DNA of 5,314 nucleotides from an uncultured Oscillibacter sp. (GTDB taxonomy: Bacteria > Bacillota > Clostridia > Oscillospirales > Oscillospiraceae), in assembly GCA_947245315.1 (NCBI GenBank), contig CAMXNV010000147.1:1-5314 (forward strand). Reading direction: 5' to 3'. Under the pieces are notes generated by a model. The model was given only the letters and a program-made list of their open reading frames with translations, did not search any database and had not been told where the DNA came from. Both the position numbers and the translations under genes were made by a program. This document shows, piece by piece, positions 5,182 to 5,314 of this stretch (its first letter is position 1; each line of letters starts with the position of its first letter).

Positions 5182-5314
5182 AGGGGCGGACCTGTGTGTC
5201 CGCCCGTCTCCCGGGACCTGGGCACTTCCTATAGAATGGCGGGGCCTGTGTGTCCCCCCGTCTCCCGGAACCTAGGCACTTCCTATAGAAGGGCGGACAC
5301 ACAGGTCCGCCCCT
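5182..5314. repeat. Hairpin repeat block with 24-nt perfect inverted ends
   Basis: Bases 5182-5205 and 5291-5314 are exact reverse complements (24 nt). Each end is itself a hairpin, GGGCGGAC with GTCCGCCC around a 6-nt loop. Inside, two tandem copies with a period of 54 nt (5185-5240 and 5238-5294) each run hairpin, CCCGGRACCTRGGCACTTCC, CTATAGAA. The block starts 51 nt after the lipoprotein stop and reaches the window edge, so its right boundary and any target duplication are not visible. No canonical terminator with a T-tract is seen after the lipoprotein gene, and these hairpins could serve that role. No transposase is present; a miniature non-autonomous element or a palindromic intergenic repeat is the likely class. 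Confidence 0.8.

Noticed and set aside
5182..5314. CRISPR array or direct-repeat array
   Set aside because: The two tandem units are nearly adjacent copies with no unique spacers, and the end is an inverted copy.

Overview
The window is very GC-rich DNA with strong GC bias at third codon positions. It has AGGAGG-type ribosome binding sites, sigma-70/SigA-type promoters and a Gram-positive-style lipoprotein. Together these suggest a high-GC gut Bacillota (Clostridia, Oscillospiraceae-like, in the Flavonifractor/Lawsonibacter/Intestinimonas neighbourhood). The lineage is inferred from style and recall, not from a search.

All three genes lie on the + strand. (1) gltX (154-1641, glutamyl-tRNA synthetase) has a near-consensus promoter at 67-95 and a GC hairpin in its short leader. 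(2) A 98-nt heptamer-based inverted repeat starts inside the last codons of gltX. It is followed by asnA (1785-2792, ammonia-dependent asparagine synthetase), which has no clear promoter of its own and ends at a textbook terminator (2812-2850). gltX and asnA may therefore form one transcription unit for Glu/Asn supply to translation. (3) A 400-bp non-coding stretch (2851-3233) is packed with hairpin repeats. (4) A second near-consensus promoter (3234-3262) drives a 595-aa lipoprotein (3343-5130). It looks like an ABC-type extracellular solute-binding protein with a degenerate 5'-nucleotidase C-terminal domain fused to its end. (5) Another hairpin-repeat block (5182-5314) begins 51 nt after the lipoprotein gene and ends at the window edge with a perfect 24-nt inverted copy of its start.

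The most interesting signals are two. First, one modular repeat family occurs in both intergenic regions. It has a variable hairpin, a conserved ~20-nt module and a TTCTA/TAGAA junction palindrome, and the hairpin stems of different copies differ by compensatory base-pair changes. Second, the lipoprotein has an unusual two-domain architecture. Nothing in the window shows a defence system, CRISPR array, tRNA, rRNA or transposase gene.
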